From Nicotiana tabacum (Eukaryota; Streptophyta; Magnoliopsida; Solanales; Solanaceae), in the NCBI RefSeq assembly GCF_000715075.1, contig NC_134087.1, positions 107,919,161-107,983,160 of the forward strand: a stretch of 64,000 bases of DNA. The letters run 5' to 3'. Shown one piece after another: positions 48,131-59,194 of this stretch. The notes beneath the pieces were generated by a model. It was not told the DNA's origin, did not search any database, and worked only from the letters and a program-made list of their open reading frames with translations. The first letter of the stretch is position 1. Each line of letters opens with the position of its first letter. Made by a program: the position numbers and the translations under genes.

Positions 48131-48924
48131 CCCATGCTCAAATGGGCCAAAGTGTCCATCGCAACAGAAAGGCAAACTCGGAGCCATATACCCGAGGACG
48201 TCCTTACATTTAGAGAAGAAGACATCGAGTCCTTGTCCCAACCACATAATGATGCACTGGTAATTTCTTTTCTTTTGAATAACGTTCAAATTAAACATGT
48301 GCTCGTGGATCCAGGTAGCTCGACCAACATAATCAAGTCGAAGATGGTAGAGCAGATCGGATTACTCGATCAGATCATACCCACCACTCAAGTCCTCAAC
48401 GGATTCAACATGGAAAGCGAGACAACAAAGGGACAAATCATCCTCCCAGTCAATGTGTCCGGTACAGTTCAAGACACCAAGTTTCAGGTCATCGAAGGCG
48501 ACATGAGGTACAATGCCCTACTTGGAAGGCCGTGGATTCACGACATAAGGGAAGTACCATCAACTCTTCATCAGATGATGAAGTTCCCAACAAAAAATGT
48601 TATAAAAACGATGTACGGAAAACAACATGAAGCAAAGGAAATGTTCGCGGTAAGTGACACGGCACCAACATCGACTCTCCCCGTCCAGGATGAGTCAGGA
48701 AACGGGCTGACCCCCGAGGAATAGGTGGTCTGTGAGCATTCGAATGAAGATGACAAAGAAGACTTCCTTGCTCATCAGGCCTTCATTGCCCCCGAGGAGT
48801 CCGATGCAACAAAATCAATGGTTGAAGAGCTTAAACAGGTTGTCTTGATCGAGCAACTTCCAAATCAAAAGGTATACCTGGTAACGGGATTAACCCTCGA
48901 ACTCAAGAAAAAACTCATCTAATT
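48131..48924 (+). pseudogene. Tat aspartic protease and linker
   Basis: KHVLVDPGSSTNIIKSKMVE carries the active-site DPGSS. LNGFNMESETTKGQIILPV and MRYNALLGRPWIHDI complete the fold. The reading frame is shared with the zinc knuckle upstream. A stop at about 48722 precedes a linker (VCEHSNEDDKEDFLAHQAF) that leads to RT. Confidence 0.85.
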
Positions 48925-50279
48925 TCTTATTAACAACATTGATTGCTTTCCTTGGTCCCATTTAGACATGACAGGGTTCCCGCGGGAAATAACCACCCAT
49001 CGACTAAGTGTCGATCCCAAGTTCAAACCAGTGAAGCAAAAAAAAGAGGCCTCAGTCCGAGGTAAAACATGCATTCATCAAAGATGAGGTAACAAAACTC
49101 CTCAAAATAGGATCAATTAGGGAGGTAAAATATCCCGAATGGTTGGCTAATGTGGTAGGGGTTCCCAAAAAAGGAAATAAATTAAGAATGTGCGTAGATT
49201 ATAAAGACTAAATTAAGCATGCCCCAAAGACTCATTCCCATTTCCAACATCGATCGCTTGATTGACGCCTACTCCAGGTATAACCAAATTCAAATGAACC
49301 CATAGGACAAGGAAAAACTTCGTTCATCACGAAGTATGGTACATACTGTTATAATGTAATGCCCTTCGGGTTAAAAAACGCAGGAGCTACGTACCAATGC
49401 CTAGTTAATAAGATGTTTGAACATCAAATAGTCTAATTTATGAAAGTTTATATTGATGACATGCTAGTTAAGTCCCTACACGTAGAGGACCATTTGACTC
49501 ATTTGCAGGAAACATTCGATATCCTTAGAAGTTACAACATGAAACTCAATCCGAGAAATGTGCCTTCGGAGTAGGATCAGGCAAATTTTTAGGCTTCATG
49601 ATGTCGAATAGGGGGATTGAGATCAACCCCGACAAAATCAATGCCATTGAAGAAATCACAGTGATGAACAATGTGAAAGTCGTACAGCGGCTGACCGGGC
49701 GGATAGCAGCCTTAGGCCGGTTCATCTCGAGATCGTCAGATCAAAGTCCTCATTTCTTCTCCTTGCTCAAGAAGAAAAATGGCTTTGAGTGGACTTGGGA
49801 ATGCCAACATGCTTTAGAAGAGATAAAGCGGTATCTCTCGACCCCGCCTTTGCTCCACACCCTAAAGGAAGATGAAATGTTGTACTTGTACCTGGCCGTA
49901 TCTGAAGTAGCGATAAGTGGTGTGTTGATTCGGGAAGAACAAGGTACCCAATTCCCTATTTATTACGTAAGACGGACTCTGGAGATGCTGAAACTAGGTA
50001 TCCACATTTAGAAAAATTAGCCCTTGCATTAATAAGTGCGTCTCGGAAATTAAAACGTTATTTTCAATGCCATCATATATGTGTTTTAACAACATACCCT
50101 CTTCAAAACATCCTGCATAAACCCAAATTATTGGGTACATTGGCTAAATGGGCCATCGAGCTCGGAGGGTATGATATCGAGTACCAACCCCAGATGGCTA
50201 TCAAGTCCCAAATTTTGGCAGATTTCATGGCCGACTTTGTGCCTGCCCTCATGCCCGAGGTAGAGAAAGAACTTTTTCT
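48925..50279 (+). pseudogene. Tat reverse transcriptase and first RNase H
   Basis: The RT is fragmented by indels. Recognisable are FKPVKQKK, VVGVPKKGNKLRMCVDYKD, MPFGLKNAGATYQCLVNKMF, the catalytic VYIDDMLVKS with both Asp kept, and SGKFLGFMMSNRGIEINPDK. RNase H follows with WTWECQHALEEIKRYLSTPP, LYLYLAVSEVAISGVLIREE and KWAIELGGYDIEYQPQ. Part of the palm between YKD (about 49208) and ITKYGTY (about 49325) is shortened, so the core is incomplete. Confidence 0.85.
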
Positions 50280-50720
50280 AAAAATAGGCACATCATCGGG
50301 GGTATAGATCTTGTTCACCGAAGGTGCCTCGAACGTGAAAGGTTCGAGGCTCGACATCGTTCTGAAACTACCTACGGGCGGCATGATTAGGCAATCTATA
50401 AAAACTCCAAAGTTTACTAACAATAAGGCCGATTATGAGGCTATGATTGTAGGTCTCGAGCTGGCCAAGAGCCTAGGAGCAGAAGTCGTTGAAGCAAAAT
50501 GTGACTCCCTTCTGGTAGTCAACCAAGTAAATAAGAGCTTCGAGGTTCGAGAAGACAGGATGCAGAAATACTTAGACCAACTTCAGGTCATATTGCATCG
50601 CTTCAAAGAATGGACTCTGGTCCATATTCCTCGAGATCAGAACAGTAAGGCCGATGCACTCACGAACCTAGGTCGTCCGTCAAAGAAGATGACACACTCC
50701 CGGGGGCTTTTGTAGAGTTA
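50280..50720 (+). pseudogene. Second RNase H of the Tat element (archaeal-type aRNH)
   Basis: LFTEGASNVKGSRLDIVL begins a second, separate RNase H domain between the connection region and integrase, a feature of Tat and Ogre elements. Other key motifs are NNKADYEAMIVGLELAKSLG, KCDSLLVVNQVN and QNSKADALTNLG. Where relatives read TDGAS, this copy reads TEGAS, so the first acidic residue is Glu. The frame is otherwise open from 50311 to 50713. Confidence 0.85.
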
Positions 50721-50919
50721 TCCAAGTCGGTGATTGAAGAAGACCACGCCGAGGTAAATTCAACAAGTCTAACATGGGATTGGAGGAATAAATACATCGA
50801 CTATTTGAGAAACGGGAAGTTGCCCACAGACTCAAAAGAATCGAGGGCCCTTCGAGCCAAAGCAGCTTGATTTTCACTCGACGAGAATGGAACACTATAT
50901 AGAAGGACCTTCGATGAAC

Positions 50920-52019
50920 CCCTAGCAGTATGATTGGGACCAGGGGATATCGATTATGTACTTCGGAAAATCCACGAAGGCACTTGTGGAAATCATTCTG
51001 GTGTCGATTCTTTGGTTCGAAAGGTGATTAGAGTAGGCTATTATTGGGACAACATGGAAAAGGACACCAAGGAATTCGTTCGAAGGTGTGACAAATGTCA
51101 AAGGTTTGCTCCAATGATTCACCAACCCGCTGAACAGCTACATTCAGTCTTAGCACCATGGTCATTCATGAAAAAGGGGATGGACATCGTCGGTCCCCTA
51201 CCAACAGCACCAGGTAAAGCTAGATTTATTCTGTTTATGACTGACTATTTCTCGAAATGGGTGGAAGCACAAGCCTTCGAGAAGATAAGAGAAAAAGAAG
51301 TCATTGACTTCATCTGGGACCACATCGTATGCCGATTCGGGATCCCCTCTGAGATTACATGTGATAATGGGAAGCAGTTCATAGGCAGCAACGTGACGAT
51401 ATTCCTCGAAGATCATAAGATCAAGAGAATCCTATCAACGCCATATCACCCATGTGCAAATGGACAAGCCGAGTTCACAAATAATACCAGCATCCAAAAT
51501 TTGAAAAAGAGGTTAGAAAATGCGAAGGGAAAATGGAGAGAGGTATTGCCTGAAGTACTATGGTCATACCGAACAACTTCGAAGTCGAGCACAAGAGAGA
51601 CATTGTTCTCTTTGGTATACGGGTCCGAGGCTTTGATACCAGTCGAGGTCGGAGATCCAAGAGCTAGATTTCGACATGCTATCGAGGACTCGAACAGCAA
51701 GGCCATGACCATATCTCTCGATCTACTAGATGAAAAGCGAGAGGCAGCACTAGTCCGAATGGCCGCCCAAAAATAGAGGATTGAGAGATATTATAATAGC
51801 AGAACAAACCTCTGATACTTCGGAGTCGGGGACTTGGTCCTAAGGAAAGTCACCCTAAACACTCGAAACCCAAATGAAGGGACGTTAGGCCCAAGTTGGG
51901 AAGGACTGTACCGCGTCCTCGGAGTAGTAGGCAAAGGGTCCTACAAACTTGGCACCATGGAAGGCGAGCAACTTCCAAGCAATTGGAACATATCAATGCT
52001 CAAACGCTATTATTACTAA
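50920..52019 (+). pseudogene. Tat integrase
   Basis: The zinc site is HEGTCGNHSG ... RRCDKCQRFA. The core has MKKGMDIVGPLP (first Asp), EITCDNGKQFIG (second Asp) and NGQAEFTN (Glu), so all three catalytic residues are present. LWSYRTTSKSSTRETLFSLV follows. A stop at about 51774 splits off the C-terminal part, which reads LGPSWEGLYRVLGVVGKGSY and ends LKRYYY at 52016. It is the best-preserved integrase in the window. Confidence 0.9.
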
Positions 52020-52580
52020 GGTATAACCTTCTCCCTTTTCGCTTTATGTCTCACACTAATTTCTTAAAGGTGTTCAATGCGAGACGCTGAAGCACCCCTC
52101 GGCTCGAAGACCTTGGGTTTTAAAGTATGTGTTGCACTCTTTTTCCCTTCGATCAGGTTTTATCCCAAATGGGTTTTACTAGCGAGGTTTTTAACGAGGC
52201 AACATATGTATGCTACCTAAGGAGAACTCAACAAGTATTCAAGGCTTCTTCTCAATCAGCCTCGAATACTAGGGGCATCCCCCTCGGAGGTTATCTTTCG
52301 AAAAAATCGAGTTACGCCTAAGGGGGACTCAATAAGAAAATTTTGTATTGGGCCAAACGGTCGAATGAACCGTGTCTATGTAGAACAATCGAGCCTCCGA
52401 AGGCAAAAATATGTACACGTATATCAAGTAATCAAAGAAGCCTCTTTGTTTTTCAAAATGTTGTATGCCTCAAAGAAGTTTACTACTTTCATGCAAAACG
52501 GCTCAAGGGCCAAAAATCCTCGAACACTCGGGGACTGTCATCGATAGTCAGCTCATCGAAGCCATCAAAAACTCGAATTC
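52020..52580 (+). other. Noncoding region behind Tat integrase
   Basis: I see no protein family motif on either strand. Words such as CTCGAAGACC, CCTCGG and TCGAG are frequent, in keeping with the repeat-rich 3' part of the element. Confidence 0.5.
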
Positions 52581-52730
52581 GTAAGACCTCAATAAGGCAA
52601 ATTCGAGCTCGTAAGACCTCGGTAAGGCAGCATCGAATCTGTAAGACCTCAAAGAGGCATGCCCAAACTTATAAGACCTCAACAAGGCGTACCCAAATTT
52701 ATAAGACCTTAAAAAGGCATAACCTTGATA
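52581..52730. repeat. Tandem array, 30-bp unit, five copies
   Basis: GTAAGACCTCAATAAGGCAA followed by about ten variable bases recurs with exact spacing at 52581, 52611, 52641, 52671 and 52701. Confidence 0.9.
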
Positions 52731-53244
52731 TTTAAGGCCAAGGCTATATATCAAACTTGAAAGACCCCTAAAAAAGAATACCCTCGATATAGACGCCACG
52801 GTCACCTCACCCGGGGACTAAAGGCTACGGTCGAACATAAAGACTACGATCATATCAAAAGGCTCCGACCAAACTAACATGGCTCGGAGATGTTCGACCG
52901 CCACCAAAAAATTAAAGGCCTTCAAATACTTCGAAAAGAACCGGTTAATCAGGCTACCCTCGGCATAAGTAAAGGAGCTTTGATAATATTAGCTCCGAAC
53001 AATAAAAAGGCTTCGAAATCAACCAACCTTCGATGAAAAGGTTTCGAAAACTTAGCCTTCAAGCAAACCTCCCGAGGTACTCAGATATCGTCACAAATTG
53101 ACACATAATCGAGGTTCTTGTTTGAGCTATCGAAGAGTCGGACGAACATAAAACATGCCAAGGCATAATCAAAACTTCAAAAGTCTTTAGCCAAAATGAG
53201 GGAAAACTATAGCCATATTAGAGGTCGCATCGACCCAGACTAAA

Positions 53245-53415
53245 GAGCCTAAGGGCCAATGCGTAAGAGCCTAAGGGCCAGCCTAAAGAGCCTAAGGGCC
53301 AATGCATAAGAGCCTAAGGGCCATCCTAGAGAGCCTAAGGGCCAATGCGTAAGAGCCTGAGGGCCAACCTAAAGAGCCTAAGGGCCGATCTAAAGAGCCT
53401 AAGGGAAAATGTGTT
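53245..53415. repeat. Tandem array, 21-22-bp unit, eight copies
   Basis: GAGCCTAAGGGCC recurs at 53245, 53267, 53288, 53310, 53331, 53353, 53374 and 53395. The linkers alternate between AATGCGTAA and a CCTAAA type, so the true unit may be a 43-bp dimer. Confidence 0.9.
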
Positions 53416-53700
53416 AAGAACTTAAGGGTCGATAGCCTCGGGTCGAAATTGATTCAAGGGTCGAACCCCGAACGGTCAACCGTTATCAATCATTCATCGA
53501 GCATGAAAACCTAAGAGATTTATATTATAAGTCCAACACATCGGGCTGGTTAACGACATGCATAAAAGTTTATTCCAAAAAGGCAAAGGGAAGACAAAAA
53601 ATGACAAAAAGCGAAGATCCTTATATATATAATAAAGGTTCACAAAGACATATTTGCAAGGCTCACGCTTGAAGCCCTTACAAAGGGAAAAAATAAAAAC

Positions 53701-54060
53701 CTAATCTACCGCCGGTGTCACTTGACCAGACGGAGCTCCCTTGGAAGTTGTGCCTTCAATGGCTTGGCCTTCGACACCTAGAACACCGATGGCCTCCTCC
53801 CCCTCGGGGACTTCACCTTCATCTTTTTCATCCTCTGAGCTGCTGGTTGAACCACTGACTGAACCATCATCGGAAGAAAGCAGAGCCACCGATTCTTCCT
53901 CTAGGGCCCTCACCCTCTCAGTTTCAGCAGACAAATCAATACCTTTTGCATGCATCTCTTCGAGAACCTGCCTTCGAGATTCCCACCGAGCATGGTCAAG
54001 GGCTCGAGCTAGTTCAAGTCTGGCCTTAGCAGATGTTGTCTTAGTTCAAGTATTTGCAGC
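53701..54060 (-). pseudogene. Antisense ORF in the Tat 3' region (C-terminal part)
   Basis: On the strand opposite to pol, a frame of about 105 codons reads KARLELARALDHARWESRRQ, then LEEMHAKGIDLSAETERVRA and a very acidic, Ser-rich tail (SSSEDEKDEGEVPEGEEAIG) ending at 53701. The first part is Ala/Arg/Glu-rich and probably helical. I recognise the LEE.HA.G.DL wording from uncharacterised Solanaceae proteins linked to retroelements, and additional antisense ORFs are known from Tat elements. A stop interrupts it at about 54045, and upstream coding is not clear, so it is a fragment or an exon. Function unknown. Confidence 0.6.
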
Positions 54061-54229
54061 GGCAGCATCGCCCCTTTTAAAGAAGTCAAAAGGACGACCG
54101 TAGGTCGTCTACAATTAATGATTTTGGGAATCGTACAAAAAGCAACCCTTCAGTCACTTCAACCACTTACGTCATGATGTTGACGATAGGACCTAGGAAT
54201 TGGGAGTCAGTTTGTCTGAAATTATTAAG

Positions 54230-54770
54230 AACAATCTACGAGTCGGGTTCGAGTAGACATTCACTCGACCACTAGGCCCAAGGGCTACCCTAGTTCGAAT
54301 AAGTTCTCACTTAGGGACTATTACAAAACCTCAGGGCTGTCTTTATTTTGAGTTCAAGCAAACACTCAAATATTAAGCCCAGGGGTACACGAGTTCGAGT
54401 AAGTTTTCACTCGGGGACTATTTACAAAGCCTCAGGGATATCTTTATTTTGAGTTCGAGCTAACGCTCACTTGACTATTAAGCCCAAGGGCTACCCGAGT
54501 TCGAGTAAGTTCTCACACGGGGACTATCAATAAAGCCTCAGTGTTGTCTTTATCTCAAATTCAAGTAGATTTTCTCCTAATTAAGGGCTACCAGAGTTTG
54601 AGAAAACTCTCACTCAGGGACTATTTGTAAAAGCCTAAGGGCTACCTTTATTTTCAGATAATCGAGCAAACACTCACCTAGTTGCTAAGTCCAAAGACTA
54701 CCTGAACTTGAGAAAATTCCCACTTGAGGGCTATCAATGAAGCCTAAAAAGGCTAGCTTTATTTCAAAAA
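54230..54770. repeat. Tandem array, roughly 100-110-bp unit, about five copies
   Basis: Each unit holds AGTTCGAGTAAGTTCTCAC, GGGGACTAT, AAAGCCTCAGGG and CTTTATTTTGAG. The GGGACTAT-like word falls at about 54313, 54412, 54520, 54617 and 54727. The copies are strongly diverged, and the last is the least similar. Confidence 0.8.
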
Positions 54771-55997
54771 TCGAGACCCAGCTCTCACTCAACTCGGACT
54801 CAGAAGTCTTAGTGACCTAAGTTCGCATCAAATCAATTCAAGCTTAGTCCGAGGGACAACAAAGGACTTTAAGAAGCATCATATTAATCAATTAAAAACC
54901 TAAGGGTTTATTATATTCCGGGTCCAGTATTCGGACTAATCGATAGAATAATACATTTGGATTTTTCACAAACAAAGGCAGAATGGAGTTCAACACAAAT
55001 CAAAGGCAAAATGAAGAAATTCTTATATTAATAAAAGATGTTTACAAAGCCCACAAAGGTCCCTTACACAGAAATAGAGAAGCAAAAAATAATAGCCAAA
55101 AGGCCTAATCTACTTTCGAGGGTATATACTCAAGAGCAACATCTTCGAGAAAATTTTCCTCGGGGACTCCAGTTTGATCTTTAAAGCGGCGTCTTCAAGA
55201 ACCTCTTCCGAAACAACAATAGATGAAGAAAAGACTATAGCTTATCAAAGAGCAAAAGCTTTTAACAAGCGAAGAAAATTGTGGCCTGGTGAAAAACTTG
55301 GCGAGTATGGGTCTTGTCAGCACTACTATTATGAATCCACTTCTTGAGACATTGTAACGGTGTGGGATGCAAAAGTTAGTAGATAGTGCCACCTCACTCC
55401 ATGGAAAGAAAAAGGAATGAAGCGCCACACCAGGTTGAAGTTAAGAGAGATGAGCAACGGTATAAGGGCCATATATCTTCTGATACGGAAAGAATGTGGT
55501 GCCCTTCTCTCATTATTTCGGTCCAACAACAATAACAACAACAACAACCCAGTAAATCCCACTCAATGGGGAAAAGTTTTGAATAAGAGCCATGGTATAA
55601 CTGGCAAAGTTGCTGCCATATGACCTTGTGGTCACAGGGTTGAGCCATAAAAATAGGAGTTTAGAATTGGATACAGAAATAATGCGTGAAGTTTTGGTTC
55701 AAGCAATCCCTTATTTATAGAGAGATAATGACGCAACCGGCAGCGCAATCAATGTTTTAGGGGAAACAGATCGACAGCACAATCAATGATTTTGGGAAAA
55801 TGGACCTGCGGTATATTCAATGCTTCTTGGGAGACGAATTGATGGGACATCTCGATCGCTTCAAATGCTTATGTCACGAGCATGATGTCATCACGAGAGG
55901 CTCGAGAAAATTGAGGTCATAGCCGTTTCATATCATTCTATTCTAAGAAATGCGGGGACTATTTGTATATGGCTAAAATCGGAGAGTTCGACTTTGG
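54771..55997 (+). other. Noncoding 3' end of the Tat element
   Basis: No gene is recognised. About 54960-55110 resembles about 53560-53705 (A-rich stretch, TTTACAAAG, then CCTAATCTAC), a diverged copy of the antisense ORF's 3' end. A SINE-like scrap lies at 55525-55567. Confidence 0.6.
55525..55567 (-). mobile_element. Scrap of an Au-like SINE 3' end
   Basis: AACAACAACAACAACCCAGT followed by AAATCCCACTCAATGGGG matches, on the minus strand, the widespread plant Au SINE tail (CCCCA...TGGGATTTACTGGGTT and TTG repeats). Only about 43 bases are present; the Pol III promoter part is absent. Confidence 0.5.
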
Positions 55998-56282
55998 GGC
56001 TACTGTGGCACTCCACGCCCAACCCCGAGGGGCTCGAAGTAGAATTTGAAGTATGACCCCGAGGTACGCCTCTCGAGGGAGAACATAGAAGGATCATTAT
56101 GGCCAACCTCGGAGTAGTACAAATCGGTGATCGTAATGAAAAGGCAGGAAAGCTCCCAAGTACACGTGGATAGAGCTGACTAGGCCTGCAAGAATAGTAC
56201 AAATCCGTATTGAGCCATTACACAGTTGTATAAGCATTTCCTCATTAATATTAGATCTGTACTATGTTAGGATTCCCCCTAC

Positions 56283-56290
56283 TATATAAA
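56283..56290 (+). promoter_or_regulatory. TATA box in the Tat 3' LTR
   Basis: TATATAAA in the same LTR context as 45925-45932. Confidence 0.55.
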
Positions 56291-56500
56291 GGGGACCCTT
56301 GTCATTTTGTCAAAAAGACGAACATTGAATACAACAGAACATTCTCTGCTTTTCTTGCCTAAACATGCTCAACAATTACTCTACAGCTTTATTGTTCCTC
56401 ATTCATTATGTTCATTTATTGTTCCTCTCTTGTTCATTTATTGTTCATCTCTTGTTTATTTATTGTTCTTCTTTTGTTCATTATCAACCGTTAAAGGTTG

Positions 56501-57740
56501 TGTTGCTCCCAAACGCACACACAAGTATACGTGGTCGACAAGTAATATAATGATAAGTTGAATGTCGAACCCACAGAGACTTGTGTAAACTACTCACTAA
56601 ATCGCTAAAATTGTTATTCAATCCAGCTGAAATCAAAGTCCAATAATATGATTATATTATACTACGATTCTAAATAATAACTAGATTATCAAGTAACGAG
56701 TTGATTGTTGTGTATTCAGTAGAGACAAATATTTCAGGGTTGTGATTGATTCACCATTTGTATTGTGTTCCAATTGACTCTCCCTTTCATATAATTCACT
56801 CATGGTTGCTAATTAATCGATAAATGCTCTCATAGCCTTCTCCCGAAGTACTACTCACCTATTCTCAATAGATTAACGCCTATATTCCTATGAAATCAAT
56901 CTATTAAGAACACATTAAGATTACGATATTTAATTAAGCACGGTGACTAGGTATATTCCTATCCTAACCACAAATTCGCTCCCCCTAAGGGCTAAAATCA
57001 TGCTCTCTTCAATTCTTCTCTAATCTAAACACGACTTTCCCAAGCATAGCATAGATAGTAAATAGAACCTAACTGCTGGCCAGACAATTAAGCAATTAAA
57101 CACAGAATTGAAGAAACAACCATATATTGGTGAATTATAATCAAGGTCAAGCTAATATCAAACAATAATATTCATGGCTAAATCACAACCCTAGACCAAT
57201 GGGTGTTTAGCCACTCATGATGTAATCAGACAATTGCATAAGTTTTGATTAATTGAAAAATACTAGAAAAGATGAAGAATTCCGAGATGTTCTTTCTCCT
57301 CAATGTTTCTTGTGTATATTTTTGCTCCAAAGTGCGTCTCCTCCCTCCAAAATTAGGCTTAGTCTTCCTTTTATACGTGTTGGATAGGTCTAGGGCCGAA
57401 TAAACCGTGTCCCAAGCAAAATAGGACACAATCCGCGTCAACGGCGCCCAGCCCGGCGCCAGGTGCCCACCAGGGCACTGCCCAAACTGTGCATACTATT
57501 TTCAGCACCATAGGGGGCGCCAGGCGCTGCCTGTCACGCCCAAATGGCTTCTTTTTTCTGATTTTATTCGTTTTAGCTCAAATCTTGCACGTTTTGCCCC
57601 TACTTGCTCCCGAATCATTCCTACAAGTAAAAACACTTCAAATTAATATAATTCATAGCATTTAACATCCCAAATTCACGAAACAAGAGTAAAATATGAG
57701 GTGATATACAATAAAATATATATATACTTTAAGCTAAACA
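56501..57740 (-). mobile_element. Solo LTR of an Athila-like family inside the Tat 3' LTR
   Basis: The 1240 bases run from TGTTGCTCCCAAACGCACAC to GCTAAACA. The first 100 bases resemble the Athila LTR at 3522 (ACACAAGTATACG, AAGTAATATA, ATAAGT, CCCAC), but the body is different enough for a separate family. The flanks GGTTG (56496-56500) and TCTTG (57741-57745) are a poor target duplication (3 of 5). The break point is secure because the undisturbed 5' LTR reads straight through here (GTTATAGGCTGCCC, about 46130). No internal part is present. Confidence 0.8.
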
Positions 57741-57935
57741 TCTTGCTGCCCTCGAGGTCCTCTACCACTGAGCTCGAGGCCCTCAACCTTGTAACCATAC
57801 AGGTTTGCTTATCATTTCTTGCTCATTTACACTTAGCAATATTCACCTAACAACTAATATTAAGATAAATCACGTATTTTTAGAATCACAAATCAAATAT
57901 AATTGTTATTACCATTTTTCAAGGTAAACAAAGGG

Positions 57936-58326
57936 CATTGAGCCCTCGATAAATTGGGTCTTTTGAGGTGCTTGAGAGGATTAGAGAGGTGGCTTAGTCT
58001 TGCATTGTCGTCTAGTCTATCGAGTGTTCACCTAGTTTTTCATATTTCCACGCTCCAAAAGTATGTCGGCGATCTGTCTCATATTTCGAACTTCAGCAAG
58101 GTTCAGTTGAATGGTGATTTGACTTATGATATGGAGTCGGTGGTCATTTTGCATCGGCAGGTTTGAAAGTTGAGGTCAAAGAATATAGCTTCACTAAGGA
58201 GCAGTGGAGAGGTTAGCTAGTTGAGGAGGCTACTTGGGATACCGAGCGAGAGATATAGAGCAGATATCCACGCCTATTTGAGACTCTAGGTATGATTCTA
58301 GACCCCTTCGAGGACGAACGTTGTTT
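57936..58326 (+). pseudogene. T1 integrase C-terminus with chromodomain
   Basis: This continues T1 integrase after the Tat insertion. LSSVHLVFHISTLQKYVGDL and VQLNGDLTYDMESVVILHRQ are the end of the integrase C-terminal region of chromoviruses. A chromodomain-type segment follows. In shifted frame it reads VEEATWDTERE and SRYPRLFE, then GMILDPFEDER. Chromodomains target such elements to heterochromatin. A stop at 58164 and a frameshift at about 58188 disable it. The match places T1 in the Tekay/Del clade. Confidence 0.85.
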
Positions 58327-58339
58327 AAAAGGGGGAAAA
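58327..58339 (+). other. Polypurine tract of T1
   Basis: AAAAGGGGGAAAA directly precedes the 3' LTR start TGTAATAACC. Confidence 0.88.
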
Positions 58340-59194
58340 TGTAATAACCTGACCGGTCATTTTGAGTGTTGTATCCTCGTTCCCCCATTTATTTCTTATT
58401 ATGTGCTCAATTGTTGTTATGTGACTTTCTGAGGAGGTTGGTTCAGTTTTGGGGATGTTTTGGAATGAATTGGGACACTTAGTCCCAAAGTTGGAAGCCT
58501 AAGTTGAAAGAGTTGACCTGATATTGACTTGTGTGTAAATAGCTTCTAAATGGAGTTTTGATGGTTTTGATAGCTCCATATGGTGAATTTTGACCTTAGG
58601 AGTCTGTCCGGATATTGATTTGGTGGTCCGTAGATGATTTTAGCTTGAATTGACGAAAGTGGGAAGAATAGAAGTTTGGAGAGTTGAGAAGTTTGACTGA
58701 GAGTTGACTTTGTGGTTACCAAGCTCAAATTTTGGTTCTGGAAGTTGGAATAGGTCTGTTGTGTCATTTATGACTTGTGTGCAAAATTTGAGGTTAATCG
58801 GAGTTGGTTTGATATGTTTCGGCATTAGTTTTGAAAATTAGAAGTTCATAAATTCATTAGGCTTGAATTGATGCGCGATTCGTGGTTTTAGTGTTGTTTA
58901 ATGTGATTTGACACTTCGAACGAGTTTGTATGATATTTTTAGGACTTGTTGGTATGTTTGGTTGAGGTCCCGGGGGTCCTCGGGTGTGATTCGGACCATG
59001 TTCGGCACATTTTGGAGCTTGAAGACTGCTGATTTTCGCCGGTGCTGGTTTTCTTATATGCGATCACGAGTGGAGGATCGCGATCTCGAAGAGTATTTTG
59101 GGAAGATAGGGATTTCGTTCTATGCAATGGTGAGATGAGGTCTGCGATTGCGGAGCTTTGGCTTTCAGTGCATCGCGAACGCGTGAAAGGGGAT
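58340..59194 (+). repeat. T1 3' LTR, first 855 bases, cut by T2
   Basis: It begins TGTAATAACCTGACCGGTC and follows the T1 5' LTR (16070 on) up to the words GCATCGCGAACGCG. There a second LTR start (TACAACGACCTGG) interrupts it. Confidence 0.85.

Larger units (their letters stand above)
45640..57930 (+). mobile_element. Tat-lineage Ty3/gypsy retrotransposon, complete but decayed
   Basis: The 12.3-kb element runs from TGTATACATGG to AAGGTAAACA, with a perfect target duplication AAGGG (45635-45639, 57931-57935) that restores the T1 integrase sequence. LTRs are 45640-46321 and 56004-57930 (the latter enlarged by a nested LTR). Order: gag, protease, RT with RNase H, a second RNase H, integrase, then 4 kb of noncoding sequence with tandem repeats and an antisense ORF. 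The second RNase H and the long 3' region with an extra ORF are hallmarks of the Tat lineage. Confidence 0.92.
56004..57930 (+). repeat. 3' LTR of the Tat element, enlarged by a nested LTR
   Basis: The LTR sequence is 56004-56500 plus 57741-57930 and matches 45640-46321. It begins TGTGGCACTCC after a region containing CTTTGGGGC and ends GGTAAACA at 57930. Confidence 0.9.

Noticed and set aside
55195..55648. Minus-strand open frames near the end of the Tat element
   Set aside because: Hydrophobic, overlapping in three frames, partly a translation of the AAC repeat of the SINE scrap; no motif.
45640..57930. An endogenous pararetrovirus or other integrated virus
   Set aside because: LTRs, 5-bp target duplications, integrase and the second RNase H identify a Tat retrotransposon; no coat or movement protein motif is present.
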